A DNA stretch of 13,515 nt, taken from positions 1 through 13,515 of the forward strand of contig JBBROO010000061.1 of NCBI GenBank assembly GCA_038229295.1. Reading direction: 5' to 3'. The DNA comes from JAJPGZ01 sp038229295 (GTDB lineage: Bacteria; Verrucomicrobiota; Verrucomicrobiia; Chthoniobacterales; UBA10450). The notes under the pieces were generated by a model. It worked only from the letters and a program-made list of their open reading frames with translations, did no database searches and was not told the origin of the DNA. A program made the position numbers and the translations under genes. Of this stretch, positions 1 to 6,979 are shown one piece after another; within the stretch, counting starts at the first letter, position 1, and each line of letters starts with the position of its first letter.

Positions 1-120
1 AAAATGTTGCAAGGTTTGTCCGAGAATTAGCGCTACAAATCCGGAAGTCGTGCCGCCGCCTGGATCTCCCGGCTCGGCCTCGTTTTTTGGAATCTTGTCG
101 CCGTCGCCGTCCCCGATACT

Positions 121-540
121 TTGCGAAATCTTTTCTTCCGCCATGCGCTCGGGCTGCTCTACCTATTTGATTTCGCGTTGATTTTCGGCGGCATTCTTTT
201 CAACGCGCCGGTGAAAGCGCTCGGCTGGGAGATGCTCGGCTTCACCATCGTCCTCCATTTGGTCACGGCGACGCTCGCCGATTACATGTCCGGCAAAAGA
301 ATCGGTCTGTGGATCGCGCGCATCGTCATCGCCGTCGGTCTCATCGGCTTGATAATCTGCGGTGCGCTTTATCTTTCCGAGCGCTGGCTGAAACTCACGC
401 CGTCTGGCGAAGCGAGATTGGCCGCTATTGTTGCCGGGACATTGCTGATCGCCGTCGCGGCCGGCGAAGTCTTCAGATCGCGACGTGGAAAAACGGGCAA
501 GATCGACAAGGAGAAGCAGAACGTCTCCGCCGACAAATAG
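121..540 (+). CDS. Small four-helix integral membrane protein, function unknown
   Basis: I do not recognise the family. The 139-residue product has four hydrophobic stretches (about residues 10-28, 36-54, 65-85 and 98-117) and a charged, Lys-rich C-terminal tail, so it should sit in the inner membrane with the tail probably cytoplasmic. The start is doubtful. TTG at 121 is the only ATG/GTG/TTG codon between an in-frame TAG at 28-30 and the first helix, and no Shine-Dalgarno sequence precedes it. The codons between the TAG and 121 also read as plausible membrane protein (hydrophobic around 91-114). The true gene may therefore begin upstream, with a sequence error or nonsense change near 28, or at an unusual start. 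It ends in TAG and converges on the oxidoreductase gene 16 bases away. A copy of the AAGATCGACA tag encodes the K-I-D of its tail. Confidence 0.6.
   Translation: MRNLFFRHALGLLYLFDFALIFGGILFNAPVKALGWEMLGFTIVLHLVTATLADYMSGKRIGLWIARIVIAVGLIGLIICGALYLSERWLKLTPSGEARLAAIVAGTLLIAVAAGEVFRSRRGKTGKIDKEKQNVSADK
499..508 (+). repeat. AAGATCGACA genome tag
   Basis: Preceded by GC, followed by AG. Reads K-I-D in the membrane-protein gene (sense). Confidence 0.85.
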
Positions 541-556
541 CGTCGCAACCGCGGAC

Positions 557-1582
557 TTAATTCTTTGGTTCGTCCGCCATCTTCAAAACCATCTTGCCAC
601 GCGTGTGATGGGTTTCGGCCTGTTCCAAGGCGTGCGCCGCCTCGCTTAGCGAAAGAATCTGCGTCACCACCGGCTTGACCTTTTTCGCTTCAATCAGTTT
701 TGTGATTTCCGTTAACTCATTCGCATCGGGATGCGATCTGATCGATAACCCGCGAATTTCGTGCTTCGCCAATTCCGCCGGATCGGGTCGTGACGTCAGC
801 GTGGCGATGAAGCCACCTTTTTTCACCACGCCGTACGATCGCGCGAGCGTATCTTTGCCGATCGGGTCCAGGACAACATCGACATCTTTAGCCACGTCTT
901 CGAATTTGGTTTTGGTGTAATCGATCGCCACATCGGCGCCAAGTTGCTTGAGCAAATCCTGGTTTGCCGTCGAAGCGGTTGCGATGACGCGGGCGCCGCG
1001 CGCTTTCGCGATCTGGATTGCAATGCTGCCGACCCCGCCGGAGCCGCCGTGAATCAGAACCGTTTGTCCCGCGCTTAATTTCGCGGCGTCGATCAACGCC
1101 TGCCACGCCGTTAACGCGACCAGCGGCACCGACGCGCTCTCGATATACGTAAGCGATTTTGGTTTTAGGGCGGCTTCGCCCTGCGTGAGCACGGCATACT
1201 CAGCCCATCCCCCGCCCCATAACACGAAGGCGTAAACCGGATCGCCCACTTTCAACTTGTCGATCTTAGCGCCGATTTTTTCCACCACGCCGGCAACGTC
1301 GTAACCGGGAACCAGCGGCAAATGCGTCCCGAATTCCTGCGCGTATCTGCCCGATACGATCAGCGAATCAGCCGGATTCACTCCGCTGGCGATGACGCGA
1401 ACAAGAACTTCATTGTCCTTCGGCTCCGGCCGCGGCACGTCTTCTAACTTCAAAACTTCGGCGCCGCCATATTGATGCACCATCGCCGCCTTCATTGTCG
1501 GCTTCGGCGATTGGGCCAACGCCCCGGAAATCGTCAGCGTCGTTAGGCCAAGCACCACGCTCCAACAATTTGAGATTCGCAT
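557..1582 (-). CDS. Exported MDR-family NAD(P)-dependent quinone oxidoreductase-like enzyme
   Basis: This is a medium-chain dehydrogenase/reductase of the zinc-free quinone oxidoreductase (QOR) branch, which reduces quinones or enones with NAD(P)H. It shows an N-terminal GroES-like domain (MKAAMVHQYGG start, GVNPADS, PGYDVAGVVEKIG) and the Rossmann nucleotide-binding loop HGGSGGVG near residue 179-185. A DGTD-like zinc ligand set is absent. The C-terminus (HTRGKMVLKM) is typical of the group. I chose ATG at 1582 (341 residues) over the in-frame TTG at 1621 because it gives a clean Sec signal peptide: positive N-terminus, hydrophobic core, then A-L-A before Q at about residue 23. Cytosolic relatives begin directly at the equivalent of MKAAMVHQ. 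Export of an NAD(P)H enzyme is odd, since the cofactor is normally cytosolic. The leader could instead act as a membrane anchor. The downstream gene (copy A) starts in the same direction on the other side of a 53-base gap. Confidence 0.85.
   Translation of the reverse strand: MRISNCWSVVLGLTTLTISGALAQSPKPTMKAAMVHQYGGAEVLKLEDVPRPEPKDNEVLVRVIASGVNPADSLIVSGRYAQEFGTHLPLVPGYDVAGVVEKIGAKIDKLKVGDPVYAFVLWGGGWAEYAVLTQGEAALKPKSLTYIESASVPLVALTAWQALIDAAKLSAGQTVLIHGGSGGVGSIAIQIAKARGARVIATASTANQDLLKQLGADVAIDYTKTKFEDVAKDVDVVLDPIGKDTLARSYGVVKKGGFIATLTSRPDPAELAKHEIRGLSIRSHPDANELTEITKLIEAKKVKPVVTQILSLSEAAHALEQAETHHTRGKMVLKMADEPKN
1259..1268 (-). repeat. AAGATCGACA genome tag
   Basis: Reads K-I-D in the exported oxidoreductase gene (sense). 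Flanks GCT and AG. Confidence 0.85.
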
Positions 1583-1635
1583 AAGGCGTAATCTCTTTGG
1601 CAACGGCGACAACGCCAGCAATAAAAATGTGAATG

Positions 1636-2076
1636 CTACGGCGTCAGGAAAATTTTCCCGGTGTAAGGGTCCTTCACCTCTGTGCCCCGCGAAAAGCCGC
1701 GGACATCGACAAGGCCTTGATTCGGCGCATACGGACTCGTGACAAAACCCTCTTTGTTCGGGAGTGGGATTCCGTAGGGAACATCCCGCTTGGGGCCTTT
1801 CGCTTCGGGCGCGGCGGAAGCCGGGCGGACGGTAAGTTCGGCCGGGGAAGGGCTTGGACTAACTGCAGCCGTGGGTCCGGCCGCGTCTTTCGGCGGTGTT
1901 TGCTTACTGTTATCGCGACGTTCGCTCGTTCGCGCGCGCGTGTGCGGATGAGGATGTGCGATTGAGTTGCCCACTGCTTTTATGAAGTCACTGATTGATC
2001 GCGCATCCGCCCCCTCGCTCATGGCAAAAAATGCAGCGAGCAACAAGGCGACGAAACATTTTAGCGGTTGGTTCAT
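1636..2076 (-). CDS. Small secreted protein, copy A of a paralogous pair (DPYTGK C-terminal motif)
   Basis: The product has 146 residues and unknown function. It has a Sec signal peptide (MNQPLK then a hydrophobic run, A-D-A-R at the likely cleavage site). A short mature segment with the pattern DFxxAVxxSIxHP follows, then a low-complexity Pro/Ala/Ser linker. The conserved end module runs YGxPxP...GFVTSPxAP...DVRGFxxGTxVKDPYTGKxFLxP and reaches the last residue. The same architecture recurs in the gene at 5648-6097, so the two are paralogues. I set the start at ATG 2076. The open frame continues to 2169, but the upstream part has no leader character and ATG 2076 begins a proper signal peptide. 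The gene ends in TAG. The C-terminal module suggests a short beta-structured or wall-associated domain, but this is only a guess. Confidence 0.75.
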   Translation of the reverse strand: MNQPLKCFVALLLAAFFAMSEGADARSISDFIKAVGNSIAHPHPHTRARTSERRDNSKQTPPKDAAGPTAAVSPSPSPAELTVRPASAAPEAKGPKRDVPYGIPLPNKEGFVTSPYAPNQGLVDVRGFSRGTEVKDPYTGKIFLTP

Positions 2077-2159
2077 CCGGCAATAATTGTGCAGCACTGG
2101 CGTGCACTCTTCAATCTCTCTTGCGCTTGCGTTCGGCCTTCCGTTTTTTTGGAGACAGC

Positions 2160-2861
2160 TCAGGCCCAACCGCTCGTCAAAAGATCACGCGTCTCGGCCA
2201 CGGCCACGCGCCAGATTTCCAGCATCTCCTGGTCGCTACGCGCATAATGGCCGCCGTAGTTTCCGTCTCCCAAATAGGTGCGCAGCGCTTTGGGGTCGAG
2301 CTGGCGCAAATGCTCGAGATCGCTCATCGGCTTCTGTGCACGCGGCATGTCGATCTTGGCGAGACGGGTCCAAGGAAAATTCTCCATCCACGAGGCATGC
2401 GACGCGACCGGATCGAATGCCTGCACTTGCGCCCAAACTTTCGGCGCGCTCCACCAATTGTGAAACTTGATGCGCACGCCAGGATGGTCCGCCATCCATT
2501 CGCCGACGAGTCCCTGCGCCGGAACATTTCCGCCGTGGCCGTTCACGATCAGGATTCGCTTAAACCCGTGCTCTGCCATCCCATCGAGAATGTCGCGCAA
2601 GATCGACATGTACGTTTTCACCCGCAGCGTGATCGTTCCCGGAAACGCGCGAAAATACGGCGTGATCCCGTAGGCAAGAACCGGAAACACCGGCACGCCT
2701 AACGGGTCCGTTGCTTCGGCGGCGAGTCGTTCCGACAAAATGCTATCCACACTCAAACTGAGATACGCGTGTTGTTCCGTGCTCCCGAGCGGCAGGACAC
2801 AGCGATCGTCGCGCTGCAAATATTCTTCCGCCATCATCCAATTCATTTCACTGATGCGCAT
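2160..2861 (-). CDS. Creatininase-family amidohydrolase
   Basis: This is a metal-dependent amidohydrolase of the creatininase family (creatinine amidohydrolase, mycofactocin MftE, FAPy deformylase group). The product is 233 residues, a usual length. Metal-site motifs are visible: PLGSTEQHAYLSLSVDS near residues 24-40 carries the conserved E, H and D, NGHGGN near residue 106 carries the H, and SHASWMEN near residue 150 keeps the glutamate usually found in GHAGxxET. The substrate cannot be told from sequence. There are no mycofactocin genes nearby. ATG 2861 has a GGAG (2869-2872 on this strand) seven bases upstream, lying inside the preceding protease gene. The two frames overlap by 14 bases, so translational coupling is likely. 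It carries two copies of the AAGATCGACA tag, in two different reading phases. Confidence 0.88.
   Translation of the reverse strand: MRISEMNWMMAEEYLQRDDRCVLPLGSTEQHAYLSLSVDSILSERLAAEATDPLGVPVFPVLAYGITPYFRAFPGTITLRVKTYMSILRDILDGMAEHGFKRILIVNGHGGNVPAQGLVGEWMADHPGVRIKFHNWWSAPKVWAQVQAFDPVASHASWMENFPWTRLAKIDMPRAQKPMSDLEHLRQLDPKALRTYLGDGNYGGHYARSDQEMLEIWRVAVAETRDLLTSGWA
2348..2357 (-). repeat. AAGATCGACA genome tag
   Basis: Reads K-I-D-M in the creatininase gene (sense). Followed by TG. Confidence 0.85.
2599..2608 (+). repeat. AAGATCGACA genome tag
   Basis: Full GCAAGATCGACATG. Antisense in the creatininase gene, whose strand reads M-S-I-L here, a different phase from the copy at 2348. Confidence 0.85.
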
Positions 2862-3729
2862 GGATTGTCTCCGGGTTAAGCGGCGGACGGCGATTTAGCC
2901 AAACGATGAGCGCGCCGATGGTGATGCTGACGACGAGACCAATTCCGAATTCATCGATGAGATATTTGGTCGGGCCGGTGTCGCGAGTGAGCGGCGTAAA
3001 AATAGTTTGAATGAAAAGATTGTGGCTGGCGTGGAAGATCGCCGCAGGCCAGAGGCTGCGCGAGCGCAATGCCAGCCATGCGAGAATGAAACTGTCCGCG
3101 ATCACCATGACCGTGAAACAGGCGAGCCCATACCACGGCGGCCCGCCCATGTTGTAATCGGCGAATAGCAAAATCGGATAATGATAAACGGCCCACATCA
3201 GTCCGCTGATGAGTCCGATCGCCGGAAAACTAACGACTTTCGCTAATTCCGGGACGAGAAAACCGCGCCATCCGATCTCTTCTCCGGTCGCCCGCGCTAA
3301 CTTCGCGATGAGCCCGAGCGTCGCCGTAAACAAAACGAAAAGGGTTAGCGTTACCGCCGGCGGAAAATTTACCCATCCGAAATCCGCTGCCGTCGGCTGC
3401 AAGATCGACATGTTGAAAGCGCCGAGGCCGGTGAGCCAAACGACAACGTAAACCGGCAACGTGTAGAGAAGCGGAATCAAGTATCCGAGCCAGGCATAAC
3501 GCGCCTCGCCCCATCGCCACGGCAATTCGCGCATGCTTTCGCGAAAAATTCTTTTGGTCGCGAACGTCGCCATCGCCGGACTCCACATCGCGCCCGTGAC
3601 GTAAAGAAGATTGCCCGCGCTCATTTTCCCCGCGTGCAAAATGAACGCGTCAAACACGCCGCTGAAAATCATCGTTAGCGTATAAAAGCACGCGATCTTT
3701 TTCCAAATCCGCGCTTTCGGTTCGTTCAC
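2848..3729 (-). CDS. CPBP-family intramembrane glutamic endopeptidase (CAAX protease/bacteriocin-processing)
   Basis: This is a membrane protease of the Abi/CPBP family (Rce1-like). The 293-residue product has about eight hydrophobic segments. Catalytic motifs are in place: EEIGWRGF at 150-157 (EExxxR), H183 in MWAVYHYP (FxxxH equivalent), and HASHN at 233-237. In known family members these residues activate water for intramembrane proteolysis. Bacterial substrates are rarely known. The start is GTG at 3729, without a clear Shine-Dalgarno sequence. The 92-base gap to the divergent GNAT gene holds an imperfect inverted repeat. It overlaps the creatininase gene by 14 bases, so the two are likely one transcript. 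Confidence 0.88.
   Translation of the reverse strand: MNEPKARIWKKIACFYTLTMIFSGVFDAFILHAGKMSAGNLLYVTGAMWSPAMATFATKRIFRESMRELPWRWGEARYAWLGYLIPLLYTLPVYVVVWLTGLGAFNMSILQPTAADFGWVNFPPAVTLTLFVLFTATLGLIAKLARATGEEIGWRGFLVPELAKVVSFPAIGLISGLMWAVYHYPILLFADYNMGGPPWYGLACFTVMVIADSFILAWLALRSRSLWPAAIFHASHNLFIQTIFTPLTRDTGPTKYLIDEFGIGLVVSITIGALIVWLNRRPPLNPETIHAHQ
2869..2872 (-). promoter_or_regulatory. Shine-Dalgarno site for the creatininase gene, inside the protease gene
   Basis: GGAG on the minus strand, seven bases before ATG 2861. It lies in the end of the overlapping CPBP gene, suggesting translational coupling. Confidence 0.65.
3401..3410 (+). repeat. AAGATCGACA genome tag
   Basis: Full GCAAGATCGACATG. 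Antisense in the CPBP protease gene, read as M-S-I-L. Confidence 0.85.
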
Positions 3730-3739
3730 GTTATTAATT

Positions 3740-3792
3740 AAGGCACGGGGCGAGGTTCAAAACGAGAATTTACTCCGGACTCCGTGCGCCTT
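3740..3792. repeat. Imperfect inverted repeat in the divergent protease/acetyltransferase gap
   Basis: AAGGCACGG (3740-3748) faces CCGTGCGCCTT (3782-3792). The arms match except for a two-base GC insertion. The pair spans the 92-base divergent gap between GTG 3729 and ATG 3822, where both promoters should lie. A shared operator is possible. The centre is 33 bases long, too wide for a simple dimer site, so two half sites or chance are alternatives. Confidence 0.3.
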
Positions 3793-3821
3793 ACAACGAA
3801 AGGGCGGGAGTTGAATTTGCC

Positions 3822-4271
3822 ATGGACTACGTAATTCGCCGACTGACCGATACAGATGCACCGATTCTGTGGGAGATGTTGTATTACGGATTGCATCGCG
3901 GCGATGAGTCGCCGCCGCCAGACATCGTGCAACGGCCGGAATTCTCGCGCTTCGTCGAAGGCTGGGGCCGTGTCAGCGATGCCGGTTTTGTTGCACACGA
4001 CGGCGAGACTAACGAACCGCTGGGCGCAGTTTGGTTTCGATTACCGAGCGGCGACGCGACGCCGGAACTCGCTTTCGTCGTGAAACCGGGACAACGCCGG
4101 CGCGGCATCGGAGCCGCGCTGCTCACGCAATGGGTGCGCGCGAATCCGGAGCAATCAACTATTTCATTGCGCGTCCGGCCTAACAACCCGGCCGTGCGCC
4201 TTTACGAGCGATTCGGATTCAAGATCGCACAACAAAGCGCCGAAGCGGTCACGATGCAGCGACAGGCCTAA
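3822..4271 (+). CDS. GNAT-family N-acetyltransferase
   Basis: This is a 149-residue single-domain acetyltransferase that should move an acetyl group from acetyl-CoA to an amine. The acetyl-CoA pyrophosphate-binding motif A is clear at 86-100 (VVKPGQRRRGIGAAL, matching Q/RxxGxG/A). The usual end signature follows (LRVRPNNPAVRLYERFGF). The acceptor is unknown. ATG 3822 is supported by a GGGAG at 3806-3810. It diverges from the CPBP protease and converges with the helicase, with 17 bases between the two stop codons. Confidence 0.88.
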   Translation: MDYVIRRLTDTDAPILWEMLYYGLHRGDESPPPDIVQRPEFSRFVEGWGRVSDAGFVAHDGETNEPLGAVWFRLPSGDATPELAFVVKPGQRRRGIGAALLTQWVRANPEQSTISLRVRPNNPAVRLYERFGFKIAQQSAEAVTMQRQA

Positions 4272-4288
4272 CTACTGCGAAGTTCGCG

Positions 4289-5605
4289 TCAGCGCGAGCG
4301 TGATCTTCCAAATGCTCGCCGCGGCGCCGAGGAAAAACGGCCGCCGCTACCGTTGCGCTGGACCGCATGGCCGCTACCGCGCGGAGAATTTCCGGGCAAG
4401 CGCGGCTGCAATTTCGGAAGTGCGTGGCGGGGTTCACCACGGCGCCGCTCGTCGCGCGGCGGCGCTGGCGCATCGTAATCAAAACCTTCCGCGCGTTTGC
4501 GCACGATTCCGCGTCCGATGAAACGTTCGAGCGAACGCAACGGCCCTTGATCTTCGGAGGTGATAAAGCTGATGGCATCGCCAATGGCGTGTGCGCGTCC
4601 GGTGCGTCCGATGCGATGGACGTAATCTTCCGAGTGCATCGGAAAATCGTAATTCACGACATGCGAAATTCCGTCGACATCAATGCCGCGCGCCGCGATG
4701 TCGGTGGCGACGAGAACGCGGACCGCGCCCGATTTAAAATCTTTGAGCGCGCGCAGTCTTTGGTTTTGCGAGCGATTGGAATGGATCGTTCCCGTTCTAA
4801 TGCCGGCGGCCTCGAGCTTACGCGCCACTTTGTCGGCGCCATGTTTTGTGCGGGTGAAAACCAGAACCGTGTCGAATTGCGGATCGCTCAGGAGACGGAG
4901 AAGAAGGGCCGGTTTTAAATGCGGACGCACCTCGTAAACAAATTGCGTAACGGTTTCCGCGGGATTCGCGCGGCGACCGATCTCGATAATCTTGGGCGAG
5001 CGCTGAAATTCGTGCGTCAGCTTTTCGATCTCGCGCGAGAGCGAAGCGGAGAACATCAGCGTCTGGCGTTGGCGCGGCAATGCCTTCACGATTTGCCGAA
5101 TAGGCGGGAGAAATCCCATGTCGAGCATGCGATCGGCTTCATCGAGCACGAGGAATTCGATTCCGGAAAAATTGGTTTGCCGTTGACCCATCAGGTCGAT
5201 GAGGCGGCCCGGCGTCGCCACCACAAGATCGACATGTGAACGCAGCGCCTCGATCTGCGGACGCTCACTGACGCCGCCGAAGATTGTCGCCATTCGCAAC
5301 GGAAGATGTTTTGCATAAGCGCGCACATTCTCTTCGATCTGCACTACAAGTTCCCGCGTCGGCGCTACGATGAGGACACGCATCCCGCGCCGCTTACCTT
5401 CCGCATTGCCGGCCATCAGTTTGGTCAGAATAGGCCAAACGAATGCGGCCGTTTTTCCAGTGCCCGTCTGCGCAATTCCGATGACATCGTGCCCCGCCAG
5501 GACTTCGGGAATCGCGGCCAGCTGAATCGGAGTCGGTTCGGTGTAACCGGATTCCTGGATGGCTTTGAGAATTGGCGGCGAAAGTTGGAGAGCGCGAAAC
5601 GGCAT
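4289..5605 (-). CDS. rhlE: DEAD-box ATP-dependent RNA helicase, RhlE-like
   Basis: This is a 438-residue RNA helicase that remodels RNA or RNP in the cytoplasm (ribosome assembly and mRNA decay in characterised relatives). All core motifs are present in order: Q-motif region PTPIQ (25-29), Walker A AQTGTGKT (45-52), PTREL (82-86), TPGR (131-134), DEAD (155-158), SAS (186-188), ARGIDV (305-310) and HRIGRTGR (330-337). The tail from about residue 370 is Arg/Gly/Pro-rich and basic, typical of RhlE proteins and probably binding RNA. The assignment to RhlE rather than another DEAD subfamily rests on the N-terminus (F..L.L...I..AI...GY..PTPIQ) and the short basic tail, so the symbol is likely but not proven. 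It appears monocistronic. Confidence 0.92.
   Translation of the reverse strand: MPFRALQLSPPILKAIQESGYTEPTPIQLAAIPEVLAGHDVIGIAQTGTGKTAAFVWPILTKLMAGNAEGKRRGMRVLIVAPTRELVVQIEENVRAYAKHLPLRMATIFGGVSERPQIEALRSHVDLVVATPGRLIDLMGQRQTNFSGIEFLVLDEADRMLDMGFLPPIRQIVKALPRQRQTLMFSASLSREIEKLTHEFQRSPKIIEIGRRANPAETVTQFVYEVRPHLKPALLLRLLSDPQFDTVLVFTRTKHGADKVARKLEAAGIRTGTIHSNRSQNQRLRALKDFKSGAVRVLVATDIAARGIDVDGISHVVNYDFPMHSEDYVHRIGRTGRAHAIGDAISFITSEDQGPLRSLERFIGRGIVRKRAEGFDYDAPAPPRDERRRGEPRHALPKLQPRLPGNSPRGSGHAVQRNGSGGRFSSAPRRAFGRSRSR
5225..5234 (+). repeat. AAGATCGACA genome tag
   Basis: Antisense in the helicase gene, read as V-D-L. Flanks CAC and TG. Confidence 0.85.
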
Positions 5606-5647
5606 AAGGGCGCTACTATCGTCCGTTAGGCGCGATATGCACCTGCT

Positions 5648-6097
5648 TTACGGATTTAAAAACACTTTGCCCGTATAGGGATCTTTTACGGCTGTGCCCG
5701 GCGCGAAACCGCGCACATCGATGTACCCGCTTTCTGGCGCGAAAGGACTGGTGACGAATCCTTGCCTGCCTGGCACCGGCGTTCCATAACGCAAATCATT
5801 CTTTTCCTTCTTCGTCGAAGTCGCCGCTTTCCCCACGCGGACGTTCTCGCCATTTGGCGGCGCGGATACCACGCTCCCGGATTTTCGCTGGCTCGATACT
5901 TCAGGCGAAGAAGCGCGATTATTCTGCTTGTGACTTTTGCGATGTGCTCGCGGCTTTTCTTCCGGATGTGTGATGGAATGGCGAACCGCGCGAAAGAAAT
6001 CCACGAACGGCCCGGCCGCTTTCACTTCGCTAACGCTGAACCAAGCGAAGATCGACATGCAAACGGTTACAATGCGCAAGAATCCGGGCGCGATCAT
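5648..6097 (-). CDS. Small secreted protein, copy B of a paralogous pair (DPYTGK C-terminal motif)
   Basis: The product has 149 residues. A signal peptide (MIAPGFLRI then a hydrophobic stretch, cleavage near V-K-A-A) leads into VDFFRAVRHSITHP, matching IKAVGNSIAHP in copy A. A basic Ser/Lys/Asn-rich linker follows, and then the same terminal module: RYGTPVPGRQGFVTSPF, DVRGFAPGTAVKDPYTG and KVFLNP. Only the signal, the mature N-terminal motif and the last ~45 residues are conserved between copies. The linkers differ in sequence and length, as expected for a spacer. ATG 6097 and the in-frame ATG at residue 14 are both possible starts; the first gives the better leader. Function is unknown. A tag copy (reverse phase, M-S-I-F) lies inside the signal peptide code. 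Confidence 0.77.
   Translation of the reverse strand: MIAPGFLRIVTVCMSIFAWFSVSEVKAAGPFVDFFRAVRHSITHPEEKPRAHRKSHKQNNRASSPEVSSQRKSGSVVSAPPNGENVRVGKAATSTKKEKNDLRYGTPVPGRQGFVTSPFAPESGYIDVRGFAPGTAVKDPYTGKVFLNP
6048..6057 (+). repeat. AAGATCGACA genome tag
   Basis: Antisense in the signal-peptide code of secreted copy B, read as M-S-I-F. Followed by TG. Confidence 0.85.
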
Positions 6098-6141
6098 GTC
6101 GGATAGTTACCCAGGCCGCGGGAAATTGCGAGCGCGCTTCA

Positions 6142-6150
6142 TGTCGATCT
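6142..6150 (-). repeat. Variant tag TTAGATCGACAT
   Basis: Nine of ten tag bases match. It sits in the gap between secreted copy B and the SnoaL-like gene, fused to the hairpin arm CGTTAG. Confidence 0.5.
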
Positions 6151-6179
6151 AACGAAGCCGCCGCTCGATTCTTCGTTAG
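6149..6179. terminator. Nine-base perfect hairpin at the end of the SnoaL-like gene
   Basis: CTAACGAAG (6149-6157) and CTTCGTTAG (6171-6179) pair around a 13-base loop. The arm nearest the gene contains its TAA stop (6176-6178). There is no T-run, so it is not a classic intrinsic terminator, but the placement fits transcript-end or RNA-stability function. The far arm runs directly into a one-base variant of the genome tag (6142-6150). Confidence 0.45.
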
Positions 6180-6544
6180 TCGATGAGCGGCAGAAATTCC
6201 TCTCGCACAATCCTCCCGTCTTTCACCGTGTAAACACCGACCTCGGACATCTGCATTCGTTTCTTCGACTCTTTGTCCGTAACATCGACATCGAACTGCA
6301 CTACGAACCGGTCGTGCGCCACGAATGGCCCGCTTACCTTGCTGCTGTGCACTTCCATGCTGTTCGTCCACCACTCCGTCTTCTTGCGCACGCCGTCGAT
6401 GCCATGCGTTTCGGGCGAACCGCCGTCCATGCTGCGAGCTTCCACACTCACGATATCGTTTGCGTAGAGAGTCTCGATCGCTTCCTTCCACGCCTGTTTG
6501 CGGCATAGCTCCACCACTTTTTGGGCAATTTGTTCGGTGTTCAT
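6176..6544 (-). CDS. SnoaL/NTF2-like (ketosteroid isomerase fold) protein
   Basis: This is a 122-residue single-domain protein with the layout of the SnoaL-like/NTF2-like superfamily: a helical start (EQIAQKVVELCRKQAWKEAIETLYANDIVSVEA), a HGIDGVRKKTEWW segment, then strands ending FDVDVTDKESKKRMQMSEVGVYTVKDGRIVREEF. Such proteins are isomerases, cyclases or binding domains. No catalytic pair can be assigned, so function is open. I prefer ATG 6544 over the ATG at 6613, because the 23 extra residues lack family character and the helix begins right after M-N-T-E-Q. The stop codon sits inside a nine-base inverted repeat (6149-6179). Confidence 0.75.
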   Translation of the reverse strand: MNTEQIAQKVVELCRKQAWKEAIETLYANDIVSVEARSMDGGSPETHGIDGVRKKTEWWTNSMEVHSSKVSGPFVAHDRFVVQFDVDVTDKESKKRMQMSEVGVYTVKDGRIVREEFLPLID

Positions 6545-6645
6545 ATTGCCGTTCTTAAACGCAGAACGTTCAAGTTCGCAACCGACATTCGGCGAATCGC
6601 GTGTTTGTCCCAACCTGCGACCGAGGCAGCGGCGATCAATACTAA

Positions 6646-6756
6646 ATGTTCGCCTTCTTCTCCAATCGCCTCGGTTGTATCGGTTCTCTATTCGTCTCGC
6701 TCATCGGCAGCGTGATTCTTCTCATCGTGCTGCGCAGCTGCGGTACGCATTGGTGA
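6646..6756 (+). CDS. 36-residue single-helix membrane peptide (small ORF)
   Basis: This short ORF reads M-F-A-F-F-S-N-R-L-G-C-I-G-S-L then a hydrophobic run to V-L-R-S-C-G-T-H-W. One transmembrane helix (about residues 10-29) follows a short N-terminus with FFSNRLGC, and a Cys lies on either side of the helix. The ORF stands on the plus strand between the divergent SnoaL-like gene and the convergent DUF5670-like gene, seven bases from the latter's stop. There is no good Shine-Dalgarno sequence; only a GAGG 20 bases upstream. The composition strongly resembles small membrane proteins, but I cannot name a family. Confidence 0.5.
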   Translation: MFAFFSNRLGCIGSLFVSLIGSVILLIVLRSCGTHW

Positions 6757-6763
6757 GAGGCCT

Positions 6764-6913
6764 CTAAACGCCTCCGCTTCGGCCGCGAAGAAAGTGCAGC
6801 ACGAAAACGATGAGCGCGACGACCAGGACAATGTGAATCAAACCTCCGGCCACGTGCATGAAGAACCCGAATAACCAAAGGACGAGCAGAACGAGTGCGA
6901 TTGTTATGAGCAT
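6764..6913 (-). CDS. Small two-helix membrane protein, lmo0937/DUF5670-like
   Basis: The product has 49 residues: M-L-I-T-I-A-L-V-L-L-V-L-W-L-F-G-F at the N-terminus, a short loop (HVAGG), then a second hydrophobic segment ending FVLHFLRGR. This is the pattern of the lmo0937-family small membrane proteins (DUF5670), which are widespread and uncharacterised. I chose ATG 6913 because the preceding 22 residues of the open frame (from 6979) are polar and unrelated to the family. The gene lies 66 bases downstream of the K-rich hypothetical gene in the same direction. Confidence 0.72.
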   Translation of the reverse strand: MLITIALVLLVLWLFGFFMHVAGGLIHIVLVVALIVFVLHFLRGRSGGV

Positions 6914-6979
6914 ACAACTAGTTCGCTGCTGCCAGACAATCCGCGCGCCAGGATTTTGCCAGGCTGCGTTTCTCGACAA

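Noticed and set aside
1995..2702. A 235-codon plus-strand open frame
   Set aside because: It runs opposite the creatininase gene, is very rich in Arg and His, has no family motif and no ribosome site. It is an antisense shadow in GC-rich DNA.
4277..4287. GCGAA-G-TTCGC palindrome between convergent GNAT and helicase genes as a terminator
   Set aside because: A one-base loop cannot form and there is no T-run; not supported.
4367..4918. A 183-codon plus-strand open frame
   Set aside because: It is entirely antisense to the helicase gene, whose motifs VI-end are unmistakable.
6030..6506. A 158-codon minus-strand open frame across two genes
   Set aside because: It crosses the gap between secreted copy B and the SnoaL-like gene out of phase with both and has no start context.
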